From assembly GCF_015627125.1 (NCBI RefSeq), contig NZ_VTDO01000004.1, positions 238,414 to 302,413 on the forward strand: 64,000 nt of DNA, given 5' to 3'. The translations under genes were made by a program, and so were the position numbers. This document shows, piece by piece, positions 49,746 to 60,225 of this stretch. This stretch comes from Acinetobacter rathckeae. Its GTDB lineage: Bacteria; Pseudomonadota; Gammaproteobacteria; Pseudomonadales; Moraxellaceae. A model generated the notes under the pieces. The model was not told where the DNA came from. It saw only the letters and a list, made by a program, of their open reading frames with translations, and made no database searches. Position 1 is the stretch's first letter. The number at the start of each line of letters is the position of its first letter.

Positions 49746-50633
49746 TTATTCGAAAATACCGTTTAAGCATGTATGGCGAGGTATTTGCTCAGTAGACCAT
49801 TGTGTAATGGCTTGCTTAAGCATCTTACTAGGGCGGTCAAGCTCAACAGGTGCTTGACCTAAACATTGCAATGCATGTTGAATGAGTTGTGGTGCTTTGT
49901 TGAAATCTAAAGCCTGTGCTAAATTTTGTTTTGAGAGTTTTTGGCCATGTTTATTCATCGCCAATGGTAAATGCATATAGTTCAAAGTAGGTGCTTTTAG
50001 TAATTGTGCAAGCCATATTTGACGGGCAGTATTGTCGAGCAGGTCTGCACCTCGTACCACATGGGTAATGCCTTGTAAGGCATCATCAACCACCACCGCA
50101 AGTTGATAATTAAAAATACCATCACGCCGTAACAAAACGAAATCACCCAAATCTTGCTGTAAGTTAGAGCAGTGTTCGCCTTGTAACTGATCTTGAAAGC
50201 AAATGGCTTGGTCGGTCACTTTGACCCGTATGGCTTGATGTTCAAAATCTAACTGACGATGACGACATGCCCCAGAATAAATGGCATTTGAGCCCAGCAT
50301 TTTACGTGTGCATTGGCAAGCATAGACCAACTGCTGTTGTTTGAGTGTTTCAATGGCTTGATGATATAGGTCTAAACGGTCTTTTTGATAGAGAATAGGT
50401 GCATCTAGTTCAAATTCAAAATGCTCTAGACAGGCTAAAATATGTGAAATACTGCCTGACTCAATACGAGGAATATCTGTATCTTCAATGCGTACAAACC
50501 ATTGACCCTGTTGAGACTTAGCCTCACAGTAGCTGGCAACGGCAGTAATGAGTGAGCCGAAATGAAGTGGGCCGGTTGGAGAGGGTGCAAACCGGCCACG
50601 ATAAGCTTGAGGCTGAGTGTTGTTGACACTCAT
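49746..50633 (-). CDS. gluQ: Glutamyl-Q tRNA(Asp) synthetase
   Basis: A 295-aa truncated GluRS-like enzyme. MSVNNTQ start is 4 bases after the dksA stop; an upstream extension would overlap dksA. RGRFAPSPTGPLHFGSL is the HIGH-type motif and KLSKQN the KMSKS-type motif; a zinc ligand set CQC...C lies near residue 105-120. It attaches glutamate to queuosine at position 34 of tRNA-Asp. The dksA-gluQ pairing is conserved in gammaproteobacteria. Confidence 0.92.
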   Translation of the reverse strand: MSVNNTQPQAYRGRFAPSPTGPLHFGSLITAVASYCEAKSQQGQWFVRIEDTDIPRIESGSISHILACLEHFEFELDAPILYQKDRLDLYHQAIETLKQQQLVYACQCTRKMLGSNAIYSGACRHRQLDFEHQAIRVKVTDQAICFQDQLQGEHCSNLQQDLGDFVLLRRDGIFNYQLAVVVDDALQGITHVVRGADLLDNTARQIWLAQLLKAPTLNYMHLPLAMNKHGQKLSKQNLAQALDFNKAPQLIQHALQCLGQAPVELDRPSKMLKQAITQWSTEQIPRHTCLNGIFE

Positions 50634-50637
50634 TGAT

Positions 50638-51162
50638 TTAGCCTTTGTTTTGCTTTTCTTTAATTTCCGCCAGTGTTTTACAGTCAATACATAAAGTTGC
50701 TGTTGGACGGGCTTCTAAACGGCGTAAACCAATTTCAATACCGCAGGTTTCACAAAAACCATAGTCGCAGTTTTTAATGGCTTCTAAAGACTTTTCAATT
50801 TTACGAATTAAACGGCGTTCACGGTCACGCGTACGTAGTTCAATGGCAAATTCTTCTTCTTGCGTTGCACGGTCATTGACATCAGGTAAAGCAGATGACT
50901 CATCTTGCATTGCATTTAAAGTGCGGTCAACCTCAGACATAAGGTCATTACGCCAAGCCAAGAGAATTTTTTCGAAGTGCTCAAGCTGTGCATCAGACAT
51001 GTACTCTTCATTTTTTTGTGGTTCGTATGGTGCAATACCAAAGAGGCTTGCTGTTGACCCTGAAGCTGTTTTAGCTTTAGTTTTACGCCCACGTTTTGGC
51101 ATCTCAGCTGTAATGCCATTCGTTTGTTCATCTAACACTGGATTTAGAGCATCATTTGCCAT
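50638..51162 (-). CDS. dksA: RNA polymerase-binding transcription factor DksA
   Basis: A 174-aa protein with a coiled coil (about 60-125, with DVNDRATQEEEF at the tip, the Asp-x-x-Asp... region) and a C-terminal zinc finger CETCGIEIGLRRLEARPTATLCIDC. The N-terminus is 20 residues longer than E. coli DksA and basic. Works with ppGpp on rRNA and amino acid promoters. Co-transcribed with gluQ. Confidence 0.95.
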   Translation of the reverse strand: MANDALNPVLDEQTNGITAEMPKRGRKTKAKTASGSTASLFGIAPYEPQKNEEYMSDAQLEHFEKILLAWRNDLMSEVDRTLNAMQDESSALPDVNDRATQEEEFAIELRTRDRERRLIRKIEKSLEAIKNCDYGFCETCGIEIGLRRLEARPTATLCIDCKTLAEIKEKQNKG

Positions 51163-51380
51163 AATTAGGCTTTCCTCATCATATACGTAATCACAACGTA
51201 CAGGTGTTGTGGTGATCTGCAGGCTTTTTATTATTAACCTTTGCTATTGCAACACCACCTGTAAGGGCTCGCTATCATAAAGACTTTTTTTGTGCTTGAA
51301 TAGTCTTTTTATTACCCCTTTTAATGATAAAGCAATAGTTAAGGCAAATTAAGTTAATATAAATTTCTAGCAATGAAAAG

Positions 51381-52157
51381 CTAATAGCCCGAAATATTAA
51401 GATTTATTTCTGATTGAGCATCGTAAACCCGATAGACTTCAGTGTCGAATTGGCCATTGTCATGTAGTTTAAGTACACGGTAGCCTGGCGCATTGGGGTC
51501 TAAAGCGAAATCTTTACTTTTGGGTTTAAATTGTACACAAGTTGATGGCACAGACAGTACCATAATATCCCCAAAACAAATTTCTGTTTCTTGATGAATA
51601 TGGCCATGAATAATGGCTTTAATATTGCTGTGCTGTTCTATGATTTGAGTAAAGTCGCGGGTGTTTTTTAGACAATGCTGGTCAATCCAGTCTGAATCTA
51701 CATGTAAAGGATGATGATGACAACCAATAATGATATGTTTATCTTGATGTTGTGTTAATAGATGCTCAAGGGTGCTGAGTTGTTCATGGTCTATACGACC
51801 ATCAGTTTGTCCATCCACGGCACTACTGAGCAAAATAATACACCAAGGTGTTAAATCAATAACGGTTACTTTTTGCTGTTGCGGATATGGAAAATGACTT
51901 AAATTATCATGATTCCCTGGAGTTTGATAAAAAGGGACATTGAGTGTTTGCATATAGCTGATATAGCGATCATAAGTCACAGGCATTGCAACCTGAGCCA
52001 CATCACCTGTATGAATAATACTGTCAACATTTTGATGTCGAGTACGAATATCATAAATAATGCGATGAAACGAGTCTTCTGGATTCATTTCAATAAAATT
52101 TTTTTCTGGCACATCCATTAAATGCGTGTCACTAATTTGCACAATTGTTTTTGTCAT
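51381..52157 (-). CDS. cpdA: 3',5'-cAMP phosphodiesterase CpdA
   Basis: A 258-aa metallophosphoesterase: ISDTHL, HTGDVAQ, GNHDN, GCHHHPLH, IHGHIHQE give all metal ligands of the class III phosphodiesterase. CpdA lowers cAMP. Its start overlaps the nudF stop; nudF-cpdA is a conserved pair. Confidence 0.9.
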   Translation of the reverse strand: MTKTIVQISDTHLMDVPEKNFIEMNPEDSFHRIIYDIRTRHQNVDSIIHTGDVAQVAMPVTYDRYISYMQTLNVPFYQTPGNHDNLSHFPYPQQQKVTVIDLTPWCIILLSSAVDGQTDGRIDHEQLSTLEHLLTQHQDKHIIIGCHHHPLHVDSDWIDQHCLKNTRDFTQIIEQHSNIKAIIHGHIHQETEICFGDIMVLSVPSTCVQFKPKSKDFALDPNAPGYRVLKLHDNGQFDTEVYRVYDAQSEINLNISGY

Positions 52158-52786
52158 GATGTGTGCTCACTGGTTATGCTGGCGGATGTATGGTTTGCAA
52201 TATGCTGTTGCAACCATTGTAGTGCCATAATTACAGGTGCATTACGTAGTTTTTGTTCAGCGAACAACTGAGGTAGCTCGTGGTAATTAAAAATATGAGC
52301 TTGAATATTTTCACCTTCTTCAACTAAGCCAAAAATAGCCCCGTTTTTTGGTAGTTCAGCTTGTGCAGTATAAAGGTAGAATAATTCATTACTTGCCCCA
52401 GCAGATGGATAGAAAGTAAATAGGTGGTGTAAGTCAAATAACTCACAGCCTGCTTCTTCTAAACTTTCACGGTATAAACATGCTTCCGGTGACTCATTGC
52501 CGTCAAGCAGTCCTGCAACAATTTCTAAATGCCATGGCGAGATAGGATCATCTATTGCACCTACTCGAAATTGTTCAATGAGTAAAAACTGCTGTTTAGC
52601 ATCGTTATAAATGAGTACCCCTGCGGCCTTTTTCCGTTGGGCACACTCTCGTTCTACGATTTCAGAATAGTTATTTTGTTGAAATAGGCGATATGAAAGA
52701 CTCACCCGTTCGAGTTTAACAAAGCCTGTATAAATTGGCTCTCTTTTAATGATTCTAAGATCTTTAACGGTATATTGAGTCGCCAT
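52154..52786 (-). CDS. nudF: ADP-ribose pyrophosphatase (Nudix)
   Basis: A 210-aa enzyme with Nudix box GLLDGNESPEACLYRESLEEAGCEL split as G-x5-E-x7-RE-x2-EE-x-G. AEQFRVG-like IEQFRVGAIDD and SPWHLEIVAG precede it. It cleaves ADP-ribose and helps NAD turnover. MATQYTV start is preferred; an in-frame ATG at 52816 is possible, neither has a clear site. Confidence 0.88.
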   Translation of the reverse strand: MATQYTVKDLRIIKREPIYTGFVKLERVSLSYRLFQQNNYSEIVERECAQRKKAAGVLIYNDAKQQFLLIEQFRVGAIDDPISPWHLEIVAGLLDGNESPEACLYRESLEEAGCELFDLHHLFTFYPSAGASNELFYLYTAQAELPKNGAIFGLVEEGENIQAHIFNYHELPQLFAEQKLRNAPVIMALQWLQQHIANHTSASITSEHTS

Positions 52787-52844
52787 TACAATTACACATG
52801 TACTAGGGGAGTTCATATGCTAACTGAGATTTAATCATCAATAA

Positions 52845-52982
52845 ATGATTAATTTCCTTTCTTTTGTGATGCTATTTGCAGTATTTTTACTGAGCACTAA
52901 ATGGCACAATATATTATTTTTAGTTTTTATTGTAATATTTTATTTACTTGCTTTTTTAGCATGTTTTTATTTTTTAGATTAA
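52845..52982 (+). CDS. Candidate 45-aa hydrophobic membrane peptide
   Basis: ATG at 52845, directly after an in-frame TAA, opens 45 codons: MINFLSFVMLFAVFLLSTKW, then HN and a second hydrophobic stretch of about 23 residues ending FYFLD. Two membrane segments with a short polar turn look sensible, but the region is very AT-rich, so Phe/Leu/Ile-rich frames appear by chance, and there is no ribosome-binding site. The rest of this 370-base gap between nudF and phoU shows nothing else. Confidence 0.25.
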   Translation: MINFLSFVMLFAVFLLSTKWHNILFLVFIVIFYLLAFLACFYFLD

Positions 52983-53159
52983 AAAGTCATCAATAAATAA
53001 AGTTATTTTTCTCATCATGATTTAGGCGAAAATCGATATAATTTGGCATCAAAAAAAATATGTATTTTTATCAAAATAGTATAATGCTGTCACTATATCG
53101 TCAAAGCAATGTGTTTTAATAGCAATACCAATTTTAAAAATACAGTTTTGGAGATCATC

Positions 53160-53882
53160 TTGACCTTAAAGAATCCGATGTTATCTCATCATATTTCATC
53201 ACAATATAACGAAGATTTACAGGAAGTAAATGCCAAGTTTATGTCGATGGGTGGCTTACTTGAACAGCAAGTGACTGATGCGATTCATGCCCTTCTTGAT
53301 GCAGATATTAGTCTAGCTGTTGATGTGCAATATAAAGAAAAAGCAGTCAATCGCTTAGAGCGTGAAATTGATGAAAGCCTGACTATTATATTGGCTCGTC
53401 GTCACCCTGCTGCCATTGATTTACGTATGGTGATTGCGATGAGTAAAGCCAATACAGATATGGAGCGTATTGGGGATGAATCTGCAAAAATTGCAGGGAT
53501 TGCAAAAACGTTGTGTGAGGAGGGCGGCAGTGCCCGTGGCTTTATGGAAGCACGTCATATTGGTAATCAGGTGCGTGTAATGATTCATGAAGCACTTGAT
53601 GCATTTGCACGTTTAGATACAGAACAAGCACTTAAAGTATTACGTGCAGATGCAGACACAGACCGTGAATATCAGTCAGCAACACGTACTTTAATGACAT
53701 ATATGATTGAAGATCCAAGACAAATTTCTCGTGTGTTGAATGTCATGTGGGTTTTACGTTCATTAGAGCGTATTGGTGACCATGCACGTAATATTGCAGA
53801 GCAAGTCATTTATATTGTGAAAGGGCTAGATGTTCGACATACCAGTGTTGATGAAATTGAAAAAAAGGTGAGTGAAGAGTAA
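53160..53882 (+). CDS. phoU: Phosphate transport regulator PhoU
   Basis: A 240-aa protein of two three-helix bundles; metal-binding E/D-x3-D motifs in NTDMERIGDESAKIA and RSLERIGDHARNIAEQ. The frame is open upstream, but the best start is TTG at 53160 with GGAG 6 bases before it, which gives the family length. PhoU links the Pst transporter and PhoR. The pst genes are not next to it here. Confidence 0.9.
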   Translation: MTLKNPMLSHHISSQYNEDLQEVNAKFMSMGGLLEQQVTDAIHALLDADISLAVDVQYKEKAVNRLEREIDESLTIILARRHPAAIDLRMVIAMSKANTDMERIGDESAKIAGIAKTLCEEGGSARGFMEARHIGNQVRVMIHEALDAFARLDTEQALKVLRADADTDREYQSATRTLMTYMIEDPRQISRVLNVMWVLRSLERIGDHARNIAEQVIYIVKGLDVRHTSVDEIEKKVSEE

Positions 53883-53911
53883 CGCTTTGGTGGTACTGTC
53901 ACACATAATCA

Positions 53912-53957
53912 AGCGATCAGAGGTGTTTTAAAGTCATCACTGATCGCTTTTTATTTG
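53912..53957 (+). terminator. Terminator of phoU
   Basis: AAGCGATCAG (53912-53921) with CTGATCGCTT (53941-53950), followed by TTTATTT, 30 bases after phoU. Confidence 0.8.
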
Positions 53958-54031
53958 GCTTTTAAAATAGTTGTATTTATTGGTATTGGAAAATAAACAT
54001 CTTTATTGATGGAGGGTCACTCATTTTAAAT

Positions 54032-54054
54032 AAAAAAAACCCCAAACCTTGGGG
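54032..54054 (-). terminator. Terminator of the argH-yggX transcript
   Basis: On the minus strand CCCCAA-GGT-TTGGGG is followed by eight T residues. It lies 200 bases after the yggX stop; the stretch between is a 3' untranslated region or unannotated. Confidence 0.7.
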
Positions 54055-54255
54055 GAGGAATGGGGTGAATAAACAGTGTTACTTATTATTATAATAATAG
54101 CTTTAGCAGAGCTAACTTGATGTAACTATAGTACAAATAGATCATACATTTGTCATGGGTGATCGTGTAAAGCCTTGTAGCGTTATACATATAGTTTGTT
54201 AAGTTAGGTTACTCATGAACATAGTGGTCTTTATCAACTAAAAAATAATACAACA

Positions 54256-54525
54256 TTAAGCGGGTTTCCAGCCTTCGGCCTTTTCTACGCTACTATCATT
54301 TTCAAAAAACTTCTCACGTTGTTCTTCTAAGAACTTTTTAGATTCAGGTTCAAATACATTAAGACGTTTTTCGTTAATGAGCGTTGTTTGATGTTGTAAC
54401 CACTCTTGCCATGCTTGCTTTGAAACAGTTTTTAAGTACTCCTCACCTTTTGCCCCGGGGAATGGGGCAAAGTCTAAGGCATCCATGTTTTTTTGATATT
54501 TACGGCAAAATATTTGATTCGACAC
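54256..54525 (-). CDS. yggX: Fe(II) trafficking protein YggX
   Basis: An 89-aa protein starting at GTG with AGGAGA 5 bases before it. Conserved [19 protein letters not shown] and [18 protein letters not shown]. It protects iron-sulfur clusters from oxidation. It follows argH by 12 bases. Confidence 0.92.
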   Translation of the reverse strand: MSNQIFCRKYQKNMDALDFAPFPGAKGEEYLKTVSKQAWQEWLQHQTTLINEKRLNVFEPESKKFLEEQREKFFENDSSVEKAEGWKPA

Positions 54526-54537
54526 TGTGTTCTCCTG

Positions 54538-55977
54538 TTAAACCGTTGGTGTGTATAGGTTTTCAATACGAACATAAGCACGTTCAATCGCTGCTTCCAC
54601 TTGCTTTGGTGCAGTGCCACCAATATGGTCACGTGCACTTACAGAGGCTTCAAGTGTCAGTGCTTTATCGAAGACATCTTGAGTAATTAAATCTGAAAAT
54701 TGTTGTAGTTGATCAAGCGTCAGCTCAGACAGGTCTTTTTCTTCTGCGACACCAAGAGCCACAGCTTTACCGACAATTTCATGGGCATCACGAAAAGCCA
54801 CGCCTTTTTTCACTAAGTAGTCTGCTAAGTCAGTTGCAGTTGAGAATCCTCGAAGGGCTGCTTCACGCATGATGTCTATATTTGGTACAAGAGCAGGAAT
54901 CATGTCTGCAAATGCCATTAAGCAACCACGAATGGTGTCAATTGCATCAAATAAAGGTTCTTTGTCTTCTTGGTTATCTTTGTTGTATGCCAGTGGTTGA
55001 CCTTTCATGAGGGTCAGTAAACTCATTAAATCGCCAAATACACGGCCTGACTTACCACGAACAAGCTCTGGTACATCTGGGTTTTTCTTTTGTGGCATGA
55101 TTGATGAGCCTGTACAGAAGCGATCTGGAATTTGTACAAACTTAAATTGTGCCGATGTCCATAAAATTAATTCTTCAGACATACGAGATAAATGCATCAT
55201 AATGAGTGCGGCAGCTGCATTAAACTCAATCGCAAAATCACGGTCTGATACAGCATCAAGCGAGTTTTCACAGACTGCGTCAAAGCCAAGAAGCTGTGCT
55301 GTATAGGCACGATTAATTGGGTAAGTTGTCCCTGCAAGTGCTGCCGAGCCAAGAGGCATACGGTTGGTACGCTTACGGCAGTCGAGTAAACGCTCGCTGT
55401 CACGTACTAGCATTTCAAACCAAGCCAAAAGATGATGGCTAAAAGTCACAGGCTGTGCTGTTTGCAAGTGGGTAAAACCAGGCATAATAGTATGTGTATG
55501 TTGTTTTGCCAAGGTTAAAATGCCAACTTGTAACTGTTTAAGCGTTTCGAGTGTGCTATCAATTTCGTCACGTAAATATAGTCGAATATCTGTTGCGACT
55601 TGGTCGTTACGGCTACGTCCAGTATGTAGTTTTTTACCTGTAATACCAATGCGTTTGGTGAGTTCGGCTTCAATGTTCATGTGCACATCTTCAAGGTCAA
55701 TGCGCCAATTAAATTGTCCTGCTTCAATTTCTGCTTTAATTGTATTTAAGCCATGAATAATGTCATCACGTTCTGCTGTGGTGAGTACACCTACACTTGC
55801 AAGCATTGTTGCATGTGCAATAGAGCCTGCAATGTCTTGTTTATAAAAGCGTTGGTCAAATTGAACAGAAGCGGTAAATTCTGCCACAAATGCATCGGTC
55901 GCTTCTGTAAAGCGCCCGCCCCACATGCCTGAAGTTTGTTGAGGTGCTACATTTTTTTGGTCTGATGATGTGGTCAT
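54538..55977 (-). CDS. argH: Argininosuccinate lyase
   Basis: A 479-aa enzyme, last step of arginine synthesis. MWGGRF start, signature [20 protein letters not shown] with the catalytic serine loop, [13 protein letters not shown], and [15 protein letters not shown] 55977 is chosen over the GTG two codons earlier. Co-transcribed with yggX. Confidence 0.95.
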   Translation of the reverse strand: MTTSSDQKNVAPQQTSGMWGGRFTEATDAFVAEFTASVQFDQRFYKQDIAGSIAHATMLASVGVLTTAERDDIIHGLNTIKAEIEAGQFNWRIDLEDVHMNIEAELTKRIGITGKKLHTGRSRNDQVATDIRLYLRDEIDSTLETLKQLQVGILTLAKQHTHTIMPGFTHLQTAQPVTFSHHLLAWFEMLVRDSERLLDCRKRTNRMPLGSAALAGTTYPINRAYTAQLLGFDAVCENSLDAVSDRDFAIEFNAAAALIMMHLSRMSEELILWTSAQFKFVQIPDRFCTGSSIMPQKKNPDVPELVRGKSGRVFGDLMSLLTLMKGQPLAYNKDNQEDKEPLFDAIDTIRGCLMAFADMIPALVPNIDIMREAALRGFSTATDLADYLVKKGVAFRDAHEIVGKAVALGVAEEKDLSELTLDQLQQFSDLITQDVFDKALTLEASVSARDHIGGTAPKQVEAAIERAYVRIENLYTPTV

Positions 55978-56253
55978 GGTCACTCAATGTCGTTAATTGT
56001 TGTAGGTAGATAGATATCATAGCAAATGTAAATATCTTAGCCTACATGATGATGTTTAAGTTATTTTAACAGATGCTGCTATAAATCCGAGATCCGTGTA
56101 TATAAATGCTCAACTTTTTACAGTTTTTCATTTCATTAGATACAAGCATAGGTTTATTCGATGCTGATGATGATAAAACTTCGCAGAAATAGGCTTGCAA
56201 TTTTCAGTGATCGGGTTAGTTTAGAGCCTAAATTTATTACGCTTTAATACATT

Positions 56254-57174
56254 ATGAAAACCTTAAAAATTGCGACACGTAAAAGTCCACTGGCGTTGTG
56301 GCAAGCTGAACATATTAAATCCAGATTGGAGGCATTACATGAGGGATTACGCGTTGAGCTAGTCACGTTTGTAACACAGGGTGATAAAATTTTAGATACG
56401 CCATTAGCGAAAATTGGTGGTAAAGGCTTATTTGTTAAAGAATTAGAAAATGCATTACTCGATGGTCGGGCAGACCTTGCAGTACACTCAATGAAAGACG
56501 TACCGATGCAATTGCCTGAAGGTTTAGACTTAGCTGTGATTTGTGAACGAGAAGACCCACTGGATGCATTTGTATCAAACAAATATCAAAGCTTTGCAGA
56601 ATTACCGCATGGTGCAGTGGTTGGTACATCAAGTTTACGCCGTAAAAGCCAGTTATTACATCATCGCCCCGACCTCGTTATTAAAGACTTACGTGGTAAT
56701 GTCGGTACACGTTTAGGTAAGCTTGATGAAGGCCAGTACGATGCGATTATCTTGGCAAGTGCAGGATTAAAGCGTTTAGAGCTACATGATCGTATCAAGC
56801 ATACACTAGATGCAAATGTGAGTTTGCCTGCGGTTGGCCAAGGTGCACTGGGCTTAGAGTGCCGTGCCAATGACACAGCAGTTTTAGATTACATTCAACC
56901 ATTGCGTCATGAAAGTACAGAATTCTGTGTGCGTGCAGAGCGTGCTTTTAATGCGTATTTAGAAGGGGGGTGTCAAATTCCAATCGCGGGCTATGCCACA
57001 CTAAAGAATGAGCAGATTTTTATGGAAGGCCGTGTAGGTAGTGTTGATGGCCATAAATTACTGAAAGCACAGCAATCTGCGAGTAGTAGTGAGGCGGTGG
57101 CTTTGGGTGAGCGACTTGCACAAGACCTGCTAGATTTAGGTGCAGGTGCGTTACTGAGTGCACTGAAACATTAA
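56254..57174 (+). CDS. hemC: Porphobilinogen deaminase
   Basis: A 306-aa enzyme joining four porphobilinogens. [42 protein letters not shown], and the dipyrromethane cofactor Cys in [12 protein letters not shown]. Shares one base with hemD (TAATG). Divergent from argH, with 276 bases between. Head of a hemC-hemD-hemX-hemY operon. Confidence 0.95.
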   Translation: MKTLKIATRKSPLALWQAEHIKSRLEALHEGLRVELVTFVTQGDKILDTPLAKIGGKGLFVKELENALLDGRADLAVHSMKDVPMQLPEGLDLAVICEREDPLDAFVSNKYQSFAELPHGAVVGTSSLRRKSQLLHHRPDLVIKDLRGNVGTRLGKLDEGQYDAIILASAGLKRLELHDRIKHTLDANVSLPAVGQGALGLECRANDTAVLDYIQPLRHESTEFCVRAERAFNAYLEGGCQIPIAGYATLKNEQIFMEGRVGSVDGHKLLKAQQSASSSEAVALGERLAQDLLDLGAGALLSALKH

Positions 57175-57950
57175 TGTTATTTATTAATACACGGCCACCT
57201 GATCGGGCAAAGCCACTGACTCAGCAATTACAACAGTTGGGTCACGAGGTATTGTTATTGCCTTTATTAGAGTTAACCCCCATTGCATTACATGCCACTT
57301 TGATTGCTCAGTTTGAGAGGCTGAATCAAGCAGATGTTGTTGTGGTGGTGAGTCCCACAGCTGCGCAGATTGGTATACAGTATCTAAGTGCGTTAAATAT
57401 CTCTTTGCAAATGTTACCTCAGTGTAAATGGATTGCAGTCGGTGAAAAAACGGCACAGGTTTTGGCACAAGCTGGTATTCAAGCCGACATACCTTGTGTG
57501 GAAAACTCAGAAGGTATGTTGCAATTGCCTGTATTACAAAACCCATCAATGCAAATAGTCGCATTTTGGCGTGGGGAAGGTGGTCGTCAGTTTATGATGG
57601 AAGAGCTCGCTGCTCATGGTGTTGAAATCTTAAATATGTTGTTATATCAGCGTAGTTTACCCAATAGTAGCGTAGTGCAAGCACAGGTCATGTGTGAGCG
57701 TCTGCAAGACAATGGTTTAAATGCCGTATTTGTACCTATGACGAGTGAAGCAAGTTGGAAAAACTGGAAGCGTATTTGTGTACAACATCATGTAGCATTA
57801 TCACGCTTTATCTATTTACCTTTAGGCCAACGTTTGACGGATATGCTTCACGCAGATTTAGCTGATAAAAAAGCCACAAGCATTTCCCCAATTTCCGACT
57901 TAAAGCCTGCTACAATACATGCAGTAATGTTAAAAGGTCACACAAAGTAA
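57174..57950 (+). CDS. hemD: Uroporphyrinogen-III synthase
   Basis: A 258-aa enzyme closing the tetrapyrrole ring with inversion of ring D. Weakly conserved family; typical NTRPPDRAKPLTQQLQQLGH at the start, VVVVSPTAAQIG, WIAVGEKTAQVL, and FWRGEGGRQFMMEEL. Position between hemC and hemX settles it. Overlaps both neighbours by one base. Confidence 0.9.
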   Translation: MLFINTRPPDRAKPLTQQLQQLGHEVLLLPLLELTPIALHATLIAQFERLNQADVVVVVSPTAAQIGIQYLSALNISLQMLPQCKWIAVGEKTAQVLAQAGIQADIPCVENSEGMLQLPVLQNPSMQIVAFWRGEGGRQFMMEELAAHGVEILNMLLYQRSLPNSSVVQAQVMCERLQDNGLNAVFVPMTSEASWKNWKRICVQHHVALSRFIYLPLGQRLTDMLHADLADKKATSISPISDLKPATIHAVMLKGHTK

Positions 57951-58762
57951 TGAGTAAAAAATGGCTAGTGGTTGGTACGGCACTACTACTATGGGTTGCA
58001 AAACTGACCTATGACCAGCAGCAATACTTAGATCAAATTACAAGTTTACAAAATCAAATCACGAAAGTTAGCCAATCTACAGATAACCTCAATGACCAAT
58101 TTGTTGCATTGCAACGTCATGGTGTGACCGTAATCCATGACTCAGAAAAATCACCGATGACAAGCCCAGATAGCCTCAACCCCTTGGTTTTGGTCAAGCA
58201 ACAACTTGACTTGATTCAGTTTGCATTGCAACAACAGCAAAACAGTTATGCCTTGGAGCATGTTCAAGCACTGATTCAAAATCTTGTACATTATGATATT
58301 GCGCCTGCATTGAAACAAAACTTACTCGATGCTTTAACGGCAGATCAGCAACATATTACGCAGTATTATCAACAGCAAGAATTGCAAAATAAACAGACCT
58401 CTTTTCAATTACAGCAAATTAACCAATATTTAAATGCTTTAATGACTAAAGCGACTGTGGCTGATGATAAAGCAGTAAAAGAAAAAACATGGTTTAGTTT
58501 GCAATCTACAGATCAAGCAAAAACTGCAATGATGGGGAGGAGTATTGTTGTGAAAGAAATGCAACTACGCTTACTTCTTGCACAACAGCTTTTTTATCAT
58601 GGCAAATATCAGGAATATCAAACAAACATAGATGATATGCTCGTGTTAACGCAACAGTCTTCACTTGTGAATCAAAAAGAGTTACAGCATATGTTAGAGC
58701 AGGTAAAGCAAATTATTGTACCTAATTTGCCAAAACTACAAGCAACTGCATTGGTTAAATAA
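57950..58762 (+). CDS. HemX-like membrane protein
   Basis: A 270-aa protein with one N-terminal membrane helix (KWLVVGTALLLWVAKL) and a coiled-coil, Gln-rich periplasmic part that matches the HemX layout (uroporphyrinogen-III C-methyltransferase-like in name only). No methyltransferase motif. Its role in haem synthesis is unknown; it is coupled to hemD by TAATG. Confidence 0.8.
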   Translation: MSKKWLVVGTALLLWVAKLTYDQQQYLDQITSLQNQITKVSQSTDNLNDQFVALQRHGVTVIHDSEKSPMTSPDSLNPLVLVKQQLDLIQFALQQQQNSYALEHVQALIQNLVHYDIAPALKQNLLDALTADQQHITQYYQQQELQNKQTSFQLQQINQYLNALMTKATVADDKAVKEKTWFSLQSTDQAKTAMMGRSIVVKEMQLRLLLAQQLFYHGKYQEYQTNIDDMLVLTQQSSLVNQKELQHMLEQVKQIIVPNLPKLQATALVK

Positions 58763-58785
58763 GCAAATTACTTTAGAAGGCTGAT

Positions 58786-59982
58786 ATGAAAAAAACCATC
58801 AAAGCATATCTTGTAGTCGTGGCATTATGCTTATTGCTACTTTGTATTCTTACACAGTTCTTTGGTACAGGTTATGCTTATATCTACTTTGCTGGATGGG
58901 AGTTACAAACCAATATGTGGGTGTTGTTTGCCCTTATTTTGATGGTTAGTTTTTGCATGCAGAGCCTTTATATATTTGCTAAAAAGCTATTGGCACGGCG
59001 TAAGTTGCAGGCCAAGCAAGCGACTTCTTTTTCAGATCTACATCCATATGAAAAATTAGCCATATTGTGGCTACTTGATGCACAACATGAAAAAGAGTCG
59101 GTGGTTAGCCAAATTTTTGCACATTCAGGGGTGCTGAAACAGATTATTGAAGCCAGTTTTTTATATAAACAACAAAACTTTAATGCAGGTCATACAGCAC
59201 TTGAGCAAGCTCCACCAGATGCTTATGAGCTTAAAGAAATTTTATATATTGATGCTTTGTTAGCGCAAAATGAGCAAGACAAAGCATTTTGGCACTTAGA
59301 GGCGTTATCTCAGCATCAACCCAGTGCATGGCTTGCTGATGTCAAACAAGGATACGAACATGCCATTGCAAAGCTTTGGGGTAAGTTTGCGCTAAAATTT
59401 CCGTGGGCATATCTCAAAACCACACACTATGGGCATCTAAGCACACAGGACAATACTGCATGGCTCACGGCAATATTAGAGCGTTTTGATTCTAGTGACA
59501 CATTGCAGCAAGCGGCATTGAAAGAGCGATATGTATCATTAGAAAATACATGTATTGAAGATACTGCTCGAGAAAATAAAATTTTATGGTTAAAAATATT
59601 GGCCCGTTGTGAAAATACAGGCCAAGAGCATGAGCGTCTTGCAAATCACTTACTTGATGAGCAGTTTGATCAAGAGGTATGTTTTATGTGGTTTGAACAA
59701 CACATGTGTGCGATAGAACCTCACTACGTTATGATTGAGCAACAGATTGATACATGGCAACGCCGTTATACAGATGCACCAATATTTAATTTTATGAAAT
59801 GGTATATCTATCAAGCAACAAAACGCCATGCAGAAGCCAATCAACTATTAACGACCTTTCCTGATAATGTATTAATGAACTACTTGAGAATTAAATCAAA
59901 AATTCAGCATGATGAGGTATTAACAGAACAACTGAATCAATTGTTTGAAACTAATACTCACTTTTTGAAAATACATTTATAA
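58786..59982 (+). CDS. HemY-like membrane protein
   Basis: A 398-aa protein with two N-terminal membrane helices (8-28 and 43-66) and a TPR-like helical part, as in HemY of gammaproteobacteria (unrelated to protoporphyrinogen oxidase). Probably a scaffold in haem synthesis. Last gene of the operon; 243 AT-rich bases follow with no terminator that I can defend. Confidence 0.78.
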   Translation: MKKTIKAYLVVVALCLLLLCILTQFFGTGYAYIYFAGWELQTNMWVLFALILMVSFCMQSLYIFAKKLLARRKLQAKQATSFSDLHPYEKLAILWLLDAQHEKESVVSQIFAHSGVLKQIIEASFLYKQQNFNAGHTALEQAPPDAYELKEILYIDALLAQNEQDKAFWHLEALSQHQPSAWLADVKQGYEHAIAKLWGKFALKFPWAYLKTTHYGHLSTQDNTAWLTAILERFDSSDTLQQAALKERYVSLENTCIEDTARENKILWLKILARCENTGQEHERLANHLLDEQFDQEVCFMWFEQHMCAIEPHYVMIEQQIDTWQRRYTDAPIFNFMKWYIYQATKRHAEANQLLTTFPDNVLMNYLRIKSKIQHDEVLTEQLNQLFETNTHFLKIHL

Positions 59983-60225
59983 ATAAAAAGTATCTTAAAT
60001 AACCCAAAATTTTCTTAAATGAAAAAGAGTTTTTTAATTTCATATAAGAAAGGCAAATAGTAATGGCTTGGATTGATGTGTTCATTTTATTATGTGGTTT
60101 TAAATGAATATTTTTCTCTCAGACTGGACTAAAATTGTATTTATTTAATAAAATCATATCGGATAAAGCTAATCATTGTTAAATATTTATGTTTAAATAA
60201 ACTCATAAATATAGGGGTATATTCA

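Noticed and set aside
53109..53159. Longer N-terminus of PhoU
   Set aside because: The upstream extension has no ribosome-binding site and is not part of the family; TTG at 53160 has GGAG at proper distance.
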